Positions 9,322 to 17,988 of a DNA stretch of 64,000 bases are shown one piece after another. The notes below the pieces were generated by a model. It was not told the DNA's origin. It did no database searches and saw only the letters and a list, made by a program, of their open reading frames with translations. The position numbers were made by a program, and so were the translations under genes. Position 1 is the stretch's first letter, and every line of letters begins with the position of its first letter. Origin of the DNA: Calditrichota bacterium (GTDB lineage: Bacteria; Calditrichota; Calditrichia; Calditrichales; Calditrichaceae); the NCBI GenBank assembly GCA_003854985.1, contig RQOG01000024.1, positions 1 to 64,000 of the forward strand, in the 5' to 3' direction.

Positions 9322-10488
9322 ATGACTGAAAGTGTAAGAATAATAATAGCCGGCGGAGGAACCGGCGGGCATTTGTTTCCGGCTTTGAATATCGCCGGAG
9401 CATTAAAGGAAAAATATAATGCACAAATTACATTTATCGGCACCCGGTATGGAATCGAAAGCAGAATTGTGCCGGCGAAAGGATATCACTTGGTTTTGAT
9501 ACCGGTGCGCGGATTTCAGCGCACGATTTCGCTGCAGAATATTCTTTTTCCATTCCGGTTGTGGAAAAGTGTCCGTATGTGCCGCAAAACCTTACGGACA
9601 TTCAAACCGCATCTGGTGATCGGAACCGGCGGCTATGTTATGGGACCGGTAATCAAAGCGGCAAGGAAATTAAGCATTCCTTATATCCTGCAGGAGCAAA
9701 ACAGCTATCCGGGCGTGACGACCCGCTGGCTGGCGCAGGGCGCGGAAATCATATTTACCACCTATGAAGAGGCTGAAAAATATCTGAAAGGCGCTAAAAA
9801 AATTATTGTATCAGGAAATCCGGTAAACGTTCATCAGACGGTTCCGGATAAAAAAACGGAACAAAAATTTTCCGAATTAAAACCGGATCTTAAAATTATC
9901 CTGGTGTTCGGTGGAAGCCAGGGCTCGGTAAATATCAACAGGGCCGTGCTGAATATGGTTCTTGAAAACGCTCTGCCTGAAGGCTATCAAATGCTCTGGC
10001 AGACGGGTTACCGGGATTTTGATGAAATAAAAAGCAGATTCAAAAAAGCGGAGCGGACTGTGCCGGTATCTGTTACGCCATTTATCGAACATATGGAGCA
10101 GGTGTATCCCAAAACTGAATTTGCTATTTGCCGGGCAGGGGCTATGACCATATCGGAGCTGATCAAATTCAGGCTTCCCGCTATATTTATTCCCCTGAAA
10201 TCGGCGGCGGCCAATCATCAATATAAAAATGCCCTGGAAATACAAAAAATTAACGGGGGAGTCCTTCTGGATGATGATGAGAATTTAAGCGCAAATTTGA
10301 ACCGGGAAATAAAACGATGGGCGGGCGATCAGAAATTATTGAAGACCATGGCTGATAATCTGAAAAAAATGGACAGGGGAAATGCCCTTGAAATTATCAT
10401 AAATGAAATTTCAAAGTTATTGGAAAATGATATTGATTTCCCAAAACTGAACAAGAAAGCATATGACAGAACTGAATTTGTCGGGTAA
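9322..10488 (+). CDS. murG: MurG lipid II-forming GlcNAc transferase
   Basis: MurG is a GT28-family peripheral membrane enzyme that adds GlcNAc to lipid I. The N-terminal glycine-rich GGGTGGHLFPAL binds the lipid-linked acceptor, the middle has QEQNSYPG and the GNPV element, and the C-terminal domain has the UDP-GlcNAc site FGGSQGSVNIN followed by CRAGAMTISEL. Length is 388, slightly over the common 355-365, from a longer tail that overlaps murC by 26 bases. The start abuts the ftsW stop. Confidence 0.96.
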   Translation: MTESVRIIIAGGGTGGHLFPALNIAGALKEKYNAQITFIGTRYGIESRIVPAKGYHLVLIPVRGFQRTISLQNILFPFRLWKSVRMCRKTLRTFKPHLVIGTGGYVMGPVIKAARKLSIPYILQEQNSYPGVTTRWLAQGAEIIFTTYEEAEKYLKGAKKIIVSGNPVNVHQTVPDKKTEQKFSELKPDLKIILVFGGSQGSVNINRAVLNMVLENALPEGYQMLWQTGYRDFDEIKSRFKKAERTVPVSVTPFIEHMEQVYPKTEFAICRAGAMTISELIKFRLPAIFIPLKSAAANHQYKNALEIQKINGGVLLDDDENLSANLNREIKRWAGDQKLLKTMADNLKKMDRGNALEIIINEISKLLENDIDFPKLNKKAYDRTEFVG

Positions 10489-11845
10489 GAAAAAGATACA
10501 CTTTGTTGGTATCGGCGGTATAGGCATGAGCGGACTGGCTGATATTCTGCTGGAGCAGGGTTATCAGGTGTCGGGATCGGACCGGCAAAAGTCGGCCCTA
10601 ACCGGGTATCTGGAATCACGGGGTGCCCTGATATACGAGGGACATAAGGACAGCAATATCGATCAGGCTGATCTGCTGGTATACAGTTCCGCCATTGGCA
10701 GGGATAATCCGGAAATAGTAAAAGCAAGACAAACAGGCATTACAATTGTTCGCAGGGCGGAAATGCTCGGTTATTTAATGAAGTTTAAGTTCGGAATCGG
10801 CGTGGCCGGGACGCACGGTAAAACTACCACGACATCCATGTTAGGCGAAATTCTGATTAAGGCCGGCTTTGATCCCACACTGGTAATCGGCGGCCGGTTA
10901 AAAAGCTCAATGACAAATGCCAGGCTGGGAAAAGGCGATATACTGCTGGCGGAAGCGGATGAATATGACCGGTCTTTTCTCACACTTAATCCGCGCATTG
11001 CAGTGATTACTTCGATAGAGAGCGATCATCTGGATATCTATCGCGATCTGGATGATATTCTTAATACATTCCTGCAATACGTACGCTGTTTGCATCCGCA
11101 GGGCATACTGATTGTTAACGGGGATGATGAGAATATTAAAAAAATTAAATCCGAATTCAATTGTAAGTTAAAAACTTTCGGACTGAAGAACGGCGTGGAT
11201 TTTAAAGCGGAGAATATGAACTTTGAGCAGGGCAGGTCTTCATTTGATATAAAAATAAATGGCGATAAAGCGATAACTTTGAATTTACAGGTACCGGGTA
11301 TGCATAATATCCGCAATGCACTGGCCTCTTTTGCGGCAGCCTGGGAGCTGAATGTTTCGCCGGATAAAATTGCCGAAGCGCTAAATGAATTTCAGGGCGT
11401 GGAAAGAAGATTTGATGTTCTGGCTGAAGTGGGCGGGATTTTAGTGGTTGATGATTATGCCCATCATCCGACTGAAATTGAAGAGACGCTGAAAAGCGCC
11501 CGCAGCGGCTGGCAGCGCAGACTGGTTGTTGTTTTCCAGCCTCATCTTTATTCACGCACCAGGGACTTTTACAAAGAATTTGCAAAGGCTTTAAGCCTGG
11601 CCGACCTGGCCATTGTAACCGAGATCTACCCGGCCAGAGAAACGCCTATTCCGGGCATTAGCGGTAAAATGATCTATGAATCTCTCCGGGAGATGGGAGC
11701 GCAGGCGGTCTTTGTGCCGGATAAAACAAAGTTACCTGAAGAGCTGAATCAAATAACGAAATCCGGAGACTTACTGATTACGATGGGCGCAGGCGATATA
11801 ACAGAAGTCGGCCGCCGGTTTGTACAGATGAAAAAGGAATCCTGA
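10463..11845 (+). CDS. murC: MurC UDP-MurNAc:L-alanine ligase
   Basis: MurC adds the first stem amino acid to UDP-MurNAc. The N-terminal domain has HFVGIGGIGMSG, the ATP loop GVAGTHGKTTTT lies at about 113-124, and the C-terminal part carries DDYAHHPTEI and FQPHLYSRT, both diagnostic of MurC. Length 460 is typical. In many bacteria murB and ddl follow murC; here ftsQ comes next, overlapping at TGATG, so those two genes must lie elsewhere. Confidence 0.97.
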   Translation: MTELNLSGKKKIHFVGIGGIGMSGLADILLEQGYQVSGSDRQKSALTGYLESRGALIYEGHKDSNIDQADLLVYSSAIGRDNPEIVKARQTGITIVRRAEMLGYLMKFKFGIGVAGTHGKTTTTSMLGEILIKAGFDPTLVIGGRLKSSMTNARLGKGDILLAEADEYDRSFLTLNPRIAVITSIESDHLDIYRDLDDILNTFLQYVRCLHPQGILIVNGDDENIKKIKSEFNCKLKTFGLKNGVDFKAENMNFEQGRSSFDIKINGDKAITLNLQVPGMHNIRNALASFAAAWELNVSPDKIAEALNEFQGVERRFDVLAEVGGILVVDDYAHHPTEIEETLKSARSGWQRRLVVVFQPHLYSRTRDFYKEFAKALSLADLAIVTEIYPARETPIPGISGKMIYESLREMGAQAVFVPDKTKLPEELNQITKSGDLLITMGAGDITEVGRRFVQMKKES

Positions 11846-12627
11846 TGGGGTATAGAATTAACAGAAGAAAAGCAAGGGCGATTAAAATTACCCTTTTGTA
11901 CCTGGGTGTGATTACGGTTCTATCATTAATCGCCTACGGGTATAAACAGGTTGACGCCTATTTACAGAATAAACTGACATCGTTCGAATTACAGGAAATT
12001 GAAATAAGCGGATTAAGTATTCTTAGCCGGGAAGAAGTGTTAGCCATGTGCGGTCTGGAAAAAGGTGAACAGCTTCTTACTATCCGGCCTTCGGAAATTG
12101 TGCAAAAAATCAAAAGATCTTCTTATATAAAAGGCGTAAGCGTAGTGCGCAGTCTGCCGGCCAAATTACGTATCAGTGTTATCGAGAGAACGCCTGTGGC
12201 TTTTATTTACGGAAGAGGATTGAACCTGATCGATGACGAAGGCTATTTAATTCCGGTACCCAGGGATAATCGCTATTGGAATCTGCCCTTTATAACGGGA
12301 ATAGAGTCCGCTTTAGGCGCTCTTGGCGAACAAACTGTATCAAAACAAGCTCTGAAAGCGGTGGAAATTATCAATTATATAAACTTTATAAATTCCGGTT
12401 TGCAGGAAGCGGTAGCGGAAGTGAATATGAAAAATCGGGATTATTTTAAAATAATCCTGATAAAAGGCGGCGCCGAAGTAAGAATCGATAAACATGAATT
12501 TGCCGAGAATCTTTTTGTTTTGTCAAAATATTTTGACCGCTACCTGGTTTGGGACGAGTTGTCGGATTTCAAATATCTTGATGTCAGGTATAAGGGGCAA
12601 CTGATCATCAGGAATAAAAACAGTTAA
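11845..12627 (+). CDS. ftsQ: FtsQ (DivIB) cell division protein with POTRA domain
   Basis: This is a bitopic division protein of 260 residues. A basic N-terminus precedes one membrane segment (about 15-33). A POTRA domain follows (about 50-120: the IEISGLSILSREEVL and VVRSLPAKLRISVIERTPVA elements), then the FtsQ beta domain. FtsQ/DivIB recruits FtsL and FtsB in the periplasm and restrains the septal synthase. Sequence conservation is low in this family, but domain order and placement just before ftsA make the call secure. Confidence 0.93.
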   Translation: MGYRINRRKARAIKITLLYLGVITVLSLIAYGYKQVDAYLQNKLTSFELQEIEISGLSILSREEVLAMCGLEKGEQLLTIRPSEIVQKIKRSSYIKGVSVVRSLPAKLRISVIERTPVAFIYGRGLNLIDDEGYLIPVPRDNRYWNLPFITGIESALGALGEQTVSKQALKAVEIINYINFINSGLQEAVAEVNMKNRDYFKIILIKGGAEVRIDKHEFAENLFVLSKYFDRYLVWDELSDFKYLDVRYKGQLIIRNKNS

Positions 12628-12654
12628 CACGATTAGGTTTAAAAGGAAATAAAA

Positions 12655-13884
12655 ATGGAAAAAGAAGAATTTATTGTCGGTCTGGATATAGGAACTACAA
12701 AAATAGCAGCGGTTATAGGAAAGCCGGATGAGTATGGAAATATTAATATCGTGGGCGTTGGCCAACATCCTTCGAAAGGATTACGGAGAGGCGTTGTAAT
12801 CAATATCACCCAGACGGTAGATTCTATCCGCAAAGCTGTTGAGCAGGCCGAACTGGTAAGTGGTCATAAGGTAACCCAGGTTTATGCGGGTATTGCCGGC
12901 GATCATATTCGTTCGATTAACAGTAAAGGCGTTATAGCGGTTAGCGGTAAAAATAAAATAATTACCAACGAAGATGTGGCGAGGGTAATCAGCGCGGCAA
13001 AAGCCATCGCTCTGCCTATGGACAGGGAAATTCTGCACATTCTTCCCCAGGAATTTACCGTTGATGATCAGGACGGCATCAAAAATCCCGTCGGTATGGC
13101 CGGCGTTCGTCTGGAAGCGGAAGTTCACATTGTTACAGCCGCCGCCGCATCCGCTCAAAATATAATTAATTGCATTGAAGAAGCAGGTTTTGAAGTGATA
13201 GATATAGTCCTGGAACCCTATGCTTCAAGCCTGGCTGTATTGGATGATGATGAAAGGGAACTGGGCGTTTGCTTGGTAGATATCGGCGGCGGCACTTCCG
13301 ATCTGGCCATGTTTTTTGACGGCAGTATTCATTATACATCGGTGATCGGTTTAGGCGGTCAGCATGTAACCAGCGATTTGTCCCAGGGACTGCGCACCTC
13401 GATGGAACAGGCGGAAGAAATAAAAATTAAACACGGCGTAGCGTTACAATCGTTGCTCGAGAAAGAGGAATTAATCAAAGTGCAGTCTGTCGGCGGACGG
13501 GCGCCCAGGGAAATTTCACGCAGTATTTTGGCTGCCATTATCGAACCCCGCATGGAAGAAATGTTTTCGTTAATATCCAGGGAAATGGAAAAATCACCGG
13601 TTCATGATTCCATGGGGGCCGGAATCGTATTAACCGGGGGCGCGTCGCTTTTGGAAGGCGCCGCCGAATTAGCAGAAAATGTTACCCGTATGCCGGTAAG
13701 GATTGGCTCACCAAAGGCCGGCGGCGGACTCGTTGAAACCATAAAAAGTCCCATTTATGCAACGGGCGTGGGATTGACTTATTATGCGGTTAAACATGGT
13801 TCATCGGAAAAAAGAGAAAAAGGCAGCGGCGTATCCTGGCTGATAGGCCGTTTCAAAGAAATGATAGAAAACTTATTTGGTTAA
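12655..13884 (+). CDS. ftsA: FtsA actin-like divisome protein
   Basis: FtsA is an actin-fold ATPase (409 residues) that tethers FtsZ to the membrane and signals to the septal synthases. Phosphate 1 motif GLDIGTTKI is at 9-17, phosphate 2 VDIGGGTSDLAMF in the middle, and the adenosine motif TGGASLLEG near 322-330. The C-terminus ends in an amphipathic membrane-targeting helix (WLIGRFKEMIENLF). A strong Shine-Dalgarno, AAAAGGA, stands eight bases before the ATG. It lies 27 bp after ftsQ and 23 bp before ftsZ. Confidence 0.97.
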   Translation: MEKEEFIVGLDIGTTKIAAVIGKPDEYGNINIVGVGQHPSKGLRRGVVINITQTVDSIRKAVEQAELVSGHKVTQVYAGIAGDHIRSINSKGVIAVSGKNKIITNEDVARVISAAKAIALPMDREILHILPQEFTVDDQDGIKNPVGMAGVRLEAEVHIVTAAAASAQNIINCIEEAGFEVIDIVLEPYASSLAVLDDDERELGVCLVDIGGGTSDLAMFFDGSIHYTSVIGLGGQHVTSDLSQGLRTSMEQAEEIKIKHGVALQSLLEKEELIKVQSVGGRAPREISRSILAAIIEPRMEEMFSLISREMEKSPVHDSMGAGIVLTGGASLLEGAAELAENVTRMPVRIGSPKAGGGLVETIKSPIYATGVGLTYYAVKHGSSEKREKGSGVSWLIGRFKEMIENLFG

Positions 13885-13907
13885 AATAAACTAAACGGGA
13901 GAACAAA

Positions 13908-15095
13908 ATGATTCAATTTGACGCTTCGGTCGAACAGACCGCCAGAATCAAAGTAATCGGTGTTGGAGGCGCCGGTGGCAATGCTTTGAACGGGATGATT
14001 GAAGCCGGTCTTACCGGTGTGGAATTTATCGCCGTTAACACGGATGCACAGGATTTAGGAAAAAACAAGGCCTCCAATCGTTTGCAGATAGGGAAGAATC
14101 TGACTAAAGGATTAGGCGCCGGAGCAAACCCGGAAGTAGGTTTTAAAGCAATCGAGGAGGATAAAGAATCGGTTATCGAGGCTTTAAACGGCGCGGATAT
14201 GGTTTTTGTTACCTGTGGTATGGGAGGCGGCACAGGCACCGGCGCAGCCCCGATTATCTGTGAAATTGCCAAAGATTTGGGTGCGCTGACCGTGAGCATC
14301 ACCACACAACCCTTTTCGTTTGAAGGCCTGATAAGGGCCAGAAATGCTTCCAAGGGTATCGAGGCGATGCGCGAACGGGTGGATACCATGCTTGTAATTC
14401 CCAACGATCGTATTTTTAATATCATCGAGAAAAATACGCCGGTTATATCCGCATTTAAAGTTGTGGATTCCTTGTTGCTGGAAGCGACCCGCAGCATCTC
14501 GGATCTGATCAATGTGCATGGCTATATTAACCTGGACTTTGCGGATATCAGAACCATTATGGCCGGAATGGGTGATGCGCTGATGGGCACGGGTGTTGGC
14601 GTCGGCGAAGGCAGAGCTTTGGCCGCCGCGGAACAGGCCATTACAAGTCCGCTTCTGGACGGCGTGGATATCAGCGGCGCCAGAGGCGTGCTGATTAATA
14701 TTACCGGCGGACCAAACATGTCCATGTTTGAAGTAGGCGAAGCATCGCGGGTAGTACAGGAAGCGGCAGGAAATGAAGCGAATGTAATCTGGGGTATGGT
14801 AATCGATGATACGTTGTCTGAAGAAGTACGGGTTACTGTAATTGCAACGGGATTTAATAAGGAAGCCAAACAGGCAAAGATTTTGCATCAACCGACTGTG
14901 TTGAAATCGCATGAATATTCACCTAATGACTTTTCCGATCTGGACAAGCCAACTTATAAAAGAGAAAGCAAAGAAGTGGATAAGGAATATCCCGGAAGTC
15001 CGCGTTCCAATATCTTTACGCTGCAGGAACAGGATGTGCCGGAAGGTCCGGATGAACTGGATATTCCGACATTTTTAAGAAAACAAATGGATTAA
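13908..15095 (+). CDS. ftsZ: FtsZ tubulin-like division GTPase
   Basis: FtsZ forms the cytoplasmic Z ring. The 395 residues include the GTP-binding loop GGAGGNA near 20-26, the tubulin signature GGGTGTG at 106-112, and the catalytic T7 loop around NLDFADIRTIM. A variable acidic linker leads to the conserved C-terminal peptide LDIPTFLRKQ (about 384-393), the docking site for FtsA and ZipA-type partners. The gene closes the division operon: a hairpin terminator starts 21 bases after its stop. Confidence 0.98.
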   Translation: MIQFDASVEQTARIKVIGVGGAGGNALNGMIEAGLTGVEFIAVNTDAQDLGKNKASNRLQIGKNLTKGLGAGANPEVGFKAIEEDKESVIEALNGADMVFVTCGMGGGTGTGAAPIICEIAKDLGALTVSITTQPFSFEGLIRARNASKGIEAMRERVDTMLVIPNDRIFNIIEKNTPVISAFKVVDSLLLEATRSISDLINVHGYINLDFADIRTIMAGMGDALMGTGVGVGEGRALAAAEQAITSPLLDGVDISGARGVLINITGGPNMSMFEVGEASRVVQEAAGNEANVIWGMVIDDTLSEEVRVTVIATGFNKEAKQAKILHQPTVLKSHEYSPNDFSDLDKPTYKRESKEVDKEYPGSPRSNIFTLQEQDVPEGPDELDIPTFLRKQMD

Positions 15096-15116
15096 ATAAA
15101 GGATTTTCTCCACAGG

Positions 15117-15165
15117 AGGAGAGGAACTTGTCTGTCTCCCGTTTGGTTCCTCTCCTCTATTTTTA
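15117..15165 (+). terminator. Rho-independent terminator after ftsZ
   Basis: A perfect 11-bp inverted repeat (AGGAGAGGAAC at 15117-15127, GTTCCTCTCCT at 15146-15156) with an 18-base loop is followed by CTATTTTT. It stands just after the ftsZ stop and would end the division operon transcript. Confidence 0.8.
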
Positions 15166-15332
15166 AAGCTATAGCCGTAGACAGCTTGTGTTTGAGAAAA
15201 GGGAGATAATGGCATCAGGGCCATTGTTACAATAAGAAAATTGAACAATATCTTTTTAAAATCAATTATTGATTGCCTTTTTCGCCTTTCTGAATACATA
15301 ACCTCGTGAAATAGGAAAAACTGTTGAAATAA

Positions 15333-15392
15333 CGATAACGATGACGATCAACGTTCAACGATGGGGTAACCCATGATTTCAATCATGGGGCT
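15333..15392 (+). repeat. 60-nt direct repeat, copy 1 (REP-like, hairpin-forming)
   Basis: This copy is identical over 60 bases to the one at 15542-15601. The 3' part contains the perfect palindrome CCCATGAT-TTCA-ATCATGGG (8-bp stem, 4-base loop), preceded by ATGGGGTAA and followed by GCT. Similar short palindromes behave as REP elements mobilised by IS200-like (RAYT) transposases in other bacteria; no such transposase gene is in this window. The flanking bases differ between the copies, so the repeat unit ends sharply. Confidence 0.85.
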
Positions 15393-15541
15393 GAATGAAC
15401 AGACGAATCTGAGCATGGCGATAAGCAACCCTACCCCTTATAATCCCCTTCCCTAATTTTTAGGGCAGGGGAGAGATCGTTGTCCTTTGAATATCCGGGA
15501 CTTTATGACTTAATTAGATGCAGAACATTTTTAATATAAGC

Positions 15542-15601
15542 CGATAACGATGACGATCAACGTTCAACGATGGGGTAACCCATGATTTCAATCATGGGGC
15601 T
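15542..15601 (+). repeat. 60-nt direct repeat, copy 2 (REP-like, hairpin-forming)
   Basis: This is the second identical copy in the same orientation, 209 bases downstream of the first, start to start. It has the same internal CCCATGAT/ATCATGGG hairpin. I saw no third copy in the window. Confidence 0.85.
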
Positions 15602-15734
15602 CAAATAAGCAAAACTATACTCTGTAATCGCTTTAACGATTTTAAATTGAAGAAACCAAATACATGTTATCGTCCATATAATACAAAGTGTATTAAAGCA
15701 ATAACTAAAAGACTATCACGAATTATTTCTAGAA

Positions 15735-15770
15735 ATAAAAAAAAGGCTGTATGAAAAAACCATACAGCCT
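15735..15770 (-). terminator. Rho-independent terminator of the mreB-rodA-TPR operon
   Basis: A perfect 10-bp inverted repeat (AGGCTGTATG at 15744-15753, CATACAGCCT at 15761-15770, 7-base loop) is flanked on its left by an A-rich run, which reads as a U tract on the - strand. It lies 25 bp past the stop of the TPR lipoprotein gene. Confidence 0.85.
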
Positions 15771-15794
15771 GTGAAGTAAATGAATTTATATCGA

Positions 15795-16676
15795 TTATAA
15801 CGTAGCGATTATTTTTTCCGCCCGGGATACATAGATGCTGTTCGGGTATTCGGTTTTTAACCTGTTAAACTCTTCAATCGCCTTGTTTTTATCGCCTTTG
15901 CGGGCATAACATAAACCGAGTTTAAACTGGGCATCCGGCTTTTTATTGGATTTAGGAAAGGTAAAGACTTTTTCGAAAGCGATTATCGCCGCATCATATT
16001 GCCTTAATGCATAATGGCATTCACCAATCCAATATTGCGCATTATCGGATAGCGATTTAGAGGTGCTGTTTCCTAAAAGGGATTCAAAAAGCTGTAAAGC
16101 ATATTCATAATTTCTGTTTTCAAAAGCCGCCCGCGCTTCATCGTATCTTGATTCATATTCACCGGAAGATATATCGCTTATCGGACCACCGCCACCGTCG
16201 CCGCTGTATATGGCTGAACTTGATTTTTGCTGATTTAATCTTTGAATCTCGCTGTCCTGAGAGACAAGCTTGGCTTTTAAATTGGCAATCTCATCGTCCT
16301 TTTTTTGGAGTTGTTTCTTCAGTGTCTGAACTTCCTGGCTTTGTTTAGCGGGTTCATCGGACGATGCGGCCATCGCCGCTGCCTGGTAAGCGCTTGAGGA
16401 TGAAGTGGAAACGCCTTCTTTTTGTTTGATCTCAGTATCTAACAGGGATAATTTTTCTCCCGAATCCTGCTTTTTCGGTTGCGCTTTTTGTTCGGTTTTC
16501 TTTGTCTCTTCCGTTGATGATATACCTAAGAGCTTTTCAATGTCATCAAGGTCTTCCTGCTGACTGTCTTGTGGACTTGATTCCGTCTCTGTTCCCTGAG
16601 TTCCGGCACAGTTTGTCAGACAAAATGATGAAAAAGCCATTATGACTAAAATAAACAAAATAAATCTATAACTCAT
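15795..16676 (-). CDS. TPR-repeat lipoprotein, CpoB/YbgF-like
   Basis: This is a periplasmic lipoprotein of 293 residues. The signal peptide ends in a lipobox with Cys at about position 23 (FCLTNCAG). A Ser/Glu/Lys-rich low-complexity stretch follows (24-105), then a coiled coil (about 110-150), then three TPR units (about 175-290) of the tol-pal CpoB/YbgF type. CpoB coordinates Tol-Pal action with PBP1B in E. coli; that role is inferred here, as no tol or pal gene is in the window. The order coiled coil then TPRs matches CpoB. It is the last gene of the - strand cell-shape group, 94 bp after rodA. Confidence 0.8.
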   Translation of the reverse strand: MSYRFILFILVIMAFSSFCLTNCAGTQGTETESSPQDSQQEDLDDIEKLLGISSTEETKKTEQKAQPKKQDSGEKLSLLDTEIKQKEGVSTSSSSAYQAAAMAASSDEPAKQSQEVQTLKKQLQKKDDEIANLKAKLVSQDSEIQRLNQQKSSSAIYSGDGGGGPISDISSGEYESRYDEARAAFENRNYEYALQLFESLLGNSTSKSLSDNAQYWIGECHYALRQYDAAIIAFEKVFTFPKSNKKPDAQFKLGLCYARKGDKNKAIEEFNRLKTEYPNSIYVSRAEKIIATL

Positions 16677-16770
16677 TTTGCCTCCTAAACATGATATAAT
16701 ATTGACGAAATATAAAAAATCATTAGAATTAAATCAACTAAATTGTTAATTTTTAACATATTAAGAGTAA

Positions 16771-17988
16771 TTATTGCTCAAACCGGTTCATTGAGAAATT
16801 CAACACGAATCCAATCATAATCAAAGTCGAAAATAAAAATGATCCTCCGTAACTGATAAAAGGCAATGGCAGACCGGTTACCGGCGCAAGCCCGATAGCC
16901 ATCCCGATATTTACTATGATATGAAAAAACAAAACGGTGGCTATTCCCACAGTAGAAATAGAGGCAAATGCCGACCGCATCTGAACCGCAAGATGCAGCA
17001 GATAGAGTAAAAGAGCCGTAAAACACACTAGAACCAAAAGAACGCCGCTTAGCCCTCTTTCTTCTCCAATCACCGAAAATATAAAATCCGTATGCTGCGC
17101 AGGCAGAAATTTTAACTGCGTCTGCGTGCCATTAAGATAGCCTTTGCCGTAGATGCCGCCGGAGCCAATGGCTACTTTACTTTGAATAATCTGATATCCC
17201 GCCCCTTTGGGATCCGATTCCGGATTGGCAAAGGTAAGTATGCGCTTTTGCTGATAGGGTTTAAGCTGATTCCACAGCGAGGGCGTTATAGAGCCAATTG
17301 TAATATGAAGAATAAAAATAGCAACAAGAATAGGTATTTTTTGACGGGAAAGATATAAAACAAAAGACAGCAAAAGAATCCATCCCAAAAAAGCATAAAG
17401 ATGAAATGAGACAATTAACGTTACGGCCGGTGAAAGAATTACAAAAATATAAAACCAGTGCAATCCCGCCCAAAAAAATATCGGTACCGTAATTGCCAGA
17501 AAAACCAACGAAGTCCCAAGATCCGGTTGCCTGATAATTAAAACGAATGGCAGTAAAATCATAAATGATACGACAAGGAAATCTTTGATTTTATTGATGT
17601 TTTTATCCGAACTGGAAAGATAATTGGCCACCGCCAGAATAGTGGCTAATTTGGCAAATTCCGATGGTTGAATTCGTATAGAGCCGATCGCTAACCATCT
17701 TTCTGCACCATATCCCTTTGCGCCAAAAAACAAAACAAAAATAAGCAGAAAAACAGACAGTAAATAAAAGGGAAAGGCAAATCTCTGCAGCATGCGCATG
17801 GGTATAAATATTAAACCGATCATAAAGATAAAACCGATTATGCTGAATACTAACTGTTTTACAAAATAAGCGCTGGTTTCCTCTGTTCCGGAATAGGTTG
17901 CGCTGTATACGGTTGTGAGTCCGAAAATGGCCAGGAAAAGAGCCAATCCTATCAAAGGATAATCAATTTTTACAAAAGGATTTTTCAT
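16771..17988 (-). CDS. rodA: RodA elongasome SEDS glycosyltransferase
   Basis: This SEDS-family membrane protein of 405 residues polymerises lipid II for lateral wall growth, partnered with PBP2. SEDS hallmarks include YGAERWLAIGSIRIQPSEFAK, RQPDLGTSLVF, the LPAQHTDFIFSVIGEE loop end and GLPLPFISYGGS. It differs from the window's FtsW in sequence and sits directly after mrdA, with start and stop overlapping at TAATG, which fixes it as RodA. Confidence 0.95.
   Translation of the reverse strand: MKNPFVKIDYPLIGLALFLAIFGLTTVYSATYSGTEETSAYFVKQLVFSIIGFIFMIGLIFIPMRMLQRFAFPFYLLSVFLLIFVLFFGAKGYGAERWLAIGSIRIQPSEFAKLATILAVANYLSSSDKNINKIKDFLVVSFMILLPFVLIIRQPDLGTSLVFLAITVPIFFWAGLHWFYIFVILSPAVTLIVSFHLYAFLGWILLLSFVLYLSRQKIPILVAIFILHITIGSITPSLWNQLKPYQQKRILTFANPESDPKGAGYQIIQSKVAIGSGGIYGKGYLNGTQTQLKFLPAQHTDFIFSVIGEERGLSGVLLVLVCFTALLLYLLHLAVQMRSAFASISTVGIATVLFFHIIVNIGMAIGLAPVTGLPLPFISYGGSFLFSTLIMIGFVLNFSMNRFEQ

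Larger units (their letters stand above)
15166..15734. other. Gene-free convergent intergenic region with repeats
   Basis: No credible gene lies between the ftsZ terminator and the terminator of the opposing TPR gene. The stretch holds two identical 60-nt repeats (listed separately). Between them is a short C-rich/G-rich hairpin, CCCTAA-TTT-TTAGGG, at about 15452-15466, of the kind seen in intergenic repeat remnants. A - strand reading frame of 74 codons at 15075-15299 runs across the terminator and into ftsZ and has no supporting features. Confidence 0.6.

Noticed and set aside
13913-14912. Long - strand open frames opposite ftsZ
   Set aside because: They mirror a highly conserved coding gene and show no domain features of their own.
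15075-15299. A 74-codon - strand frame after ftsZ with a hydrophobic stretch
   Set aside because: It overlaps the ftsZ end and the terminator, has no ribosome binding site of note and no recognisable domain.
15333-15601. CRISPR array
   Set aside because: Only two repeat units are present, 60 bases long and far apart, with an internal palindrome and no cas genes.
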